In this document: piece by piece, positions 5,724 to 6,230 of the stretch
Position numbering within the stretch: position 1 is the first letter of the stretch
Layout: each line of letters starts with the position of its first letter
Source: Bradyrhizobium sp.
GTDB taxonomy: Bacteria > Pseudomonadota > Alphaproteobacteria > Rhizobiales > Xanthobacteraceae
DNA: 6,230 nucleotides
NCBI GenBank assembly: GCA_028290165.1
Contig: JAQGKJ010000604.1
Location: 1 to 6,230 of the forward strand
Reading direction: 5' to 3'
Notes under the pieces: model-generated
The model's database searches: none
Told to the model about the DNA's origin: nothing
Seen by the model: only the letters and a program-made list of their open reading frames with translations
Made by a program: the position numbers and the translations under genes

Positions 5724-6230
5724 CGAGCCGCCCGCAGCGCCGTAGACCTGACCGGTGGCAAAGCTCGCATCCTCCGCTGCGAGCTGAACAGAGATCGAGC
5801 CGAGTTCGGCGGGCTGCCCGGCGCGGCCCAGCGGCGTCTGACCGCCGAACTTCTCAAGTTTCTCCTGCGTCGCGCCGCCGGAAACCTGTAGCGGTGTCCA
5901 GATCGGTCCGGGCGCGACGGCGTTAACGCGGATTCCCTTTGGCGCGAGCTGTTTCGCAAGCGACTTAACATAATTCATGGTGGCCGCTTTGGTTTGGGCA
6001 TAGTCGTAGAGGTCGGGCGAGGGGTCATAGGCCTGCTCCGAGGCCGTTCCGATGATGGTCGAGCCGGGCTTCAAGTGCGGCAGCGCCGCCCTGATGATCC
6101 AGAACGGCGCGTAGATGTTGGTCTTCATCGTTGCGTCGAAATCCTCATTGGTGACGTCGAGGATAGAGGCGCGGGTCTGCTGCCGGCCGGCATTGCTGAC
6201 CACGACGTCGAGACCGCCAAGTTCGCTGAC
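5712..6230 (-). CDS. SDR-family NAD(P)-dependent oxidoreductase (YghA-like), N-terminal part outside window
   Basis: The frame runs open to the window edge; the 172 visible residues begin VSELGGLDVVVSNAGRQQT. The GTG at 6203-6201 lies within the conserved 'LDVVVSNAG' strand, so it is not a start and the gene is truncated at its 5' end. Classical SDR features are present in the visible fragment: NAG (13-15), catalytic N38, S64 in GTAS, and Y77-A-Q-T-K81 for the YxxxK motif, then VNAVAPGPIWTPLQ (102-115). The segment YDPSPDLYDYAQTKAA and the 'PGPIWTPLQ...GQTPLGRAGQPAEL' region are typical of the E. coli YghA / Bacillus general-stress SDR subgroup. The Rossmann TGxxxGIG loop is beyond the window. 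It converges on the zinc-ribbon methyltransferase with 15 bases between stops. The substrate is unknown. Confidence 0.9.
   Translation of the reverse strand, partial: VSELGGLDVVVSNAGRQQTRASILDVTNEDFDATMKTNIYAPFWIIRAALPHLKPGSTIIGTASEQAYDPSPDLYDYAQTKAATMNYVKSLAKQLAPKGIRVNAVAPGPIWTPLQVSGGATQEKLEKFGGQTPLGRAGQPAELGSISVQLAAEDASFATGQVYGAAGGSGQP

Noticed and set aside
1..6230. Mobile elements, attachment sites, CRISPR arrays or tRNA/rRNA genes
   Set aside because: No transposase or integrase-like protein, no regularly spaced long repeats, no terminal inverted repeats and no cloverleaf-like sequence were seen on either strand.

Overview
The base composition (GC-rich), frequent GTG/TTG starts and the gene content point to an alphaproteobacterium, most likely of the Bradyrhizobium/Rhodopseudomonas/Afipia group. 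That placement rests on the resemblance of the translated proteins to remembered family members, not on a search. I see no rRNA, tRNA, insertion sequence, CRISPR array or phage gene. The window looks like ordinary chromosome, and no stretch longer than about 240 bases lacks a gene.

Layout: (1) 1-596, plus strand, is the 3' end of a multi-spanning membrane permease. (2) 669-884, minus, is a 71-residue protein with a winged-helix-like profile. (3) 1124-2080, plus, is a YbhN/MprF-type flippase-domain membrane protein (PF03706). (4) 2100-2423, minus, is a SugE/Gdx-type SMR exporter. (5) 2420-3136, minus, is the methyltransferase BtaB, overlapping the exporter by 4 bases. (6) 3330-4541, plus, is BtaA, divergent from btaB. 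(7) 4713-5696, plus, is a SAM-dependent methyltransferase with an N-terminal zinc ribbon. (8) 5712-6230, minus, is an SDR oxidoreductase cut by the window end.

The core of the window is a betaine-lipid locus. BtaA transfers the 3-amino-3-carboxypropyl group of S-adenosylmethionine to diacylglycerol. BtaB then methylates the amine three times, giving diacylglyceryl-N,N,N-trimethylhomoserine (DGTS), a phosphorus-free membrane lipid that bacteria such as Rhodobacter and Sinorhizobium make when phosphate is scarce. The 193-base btaB-btaA intergenic region carries Pho-box-like CTGTCA repeats pointing towards each gene and a near-perfect 18-base palindrome between them.

Two neighbours make the locus more than a plain btaAB pair. 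A small quaternary-cation/guanidinium-type exporter appears translationally coupled to btaB. A lipid-flippase-like protein converges on that operon, and its own upstream region has three CTGTCA-like copies spaced exactly 13 bases apart. A shared phosphate-responsive membrane-remodelling role is a reasonable inference but is not shown by the sequence alone.
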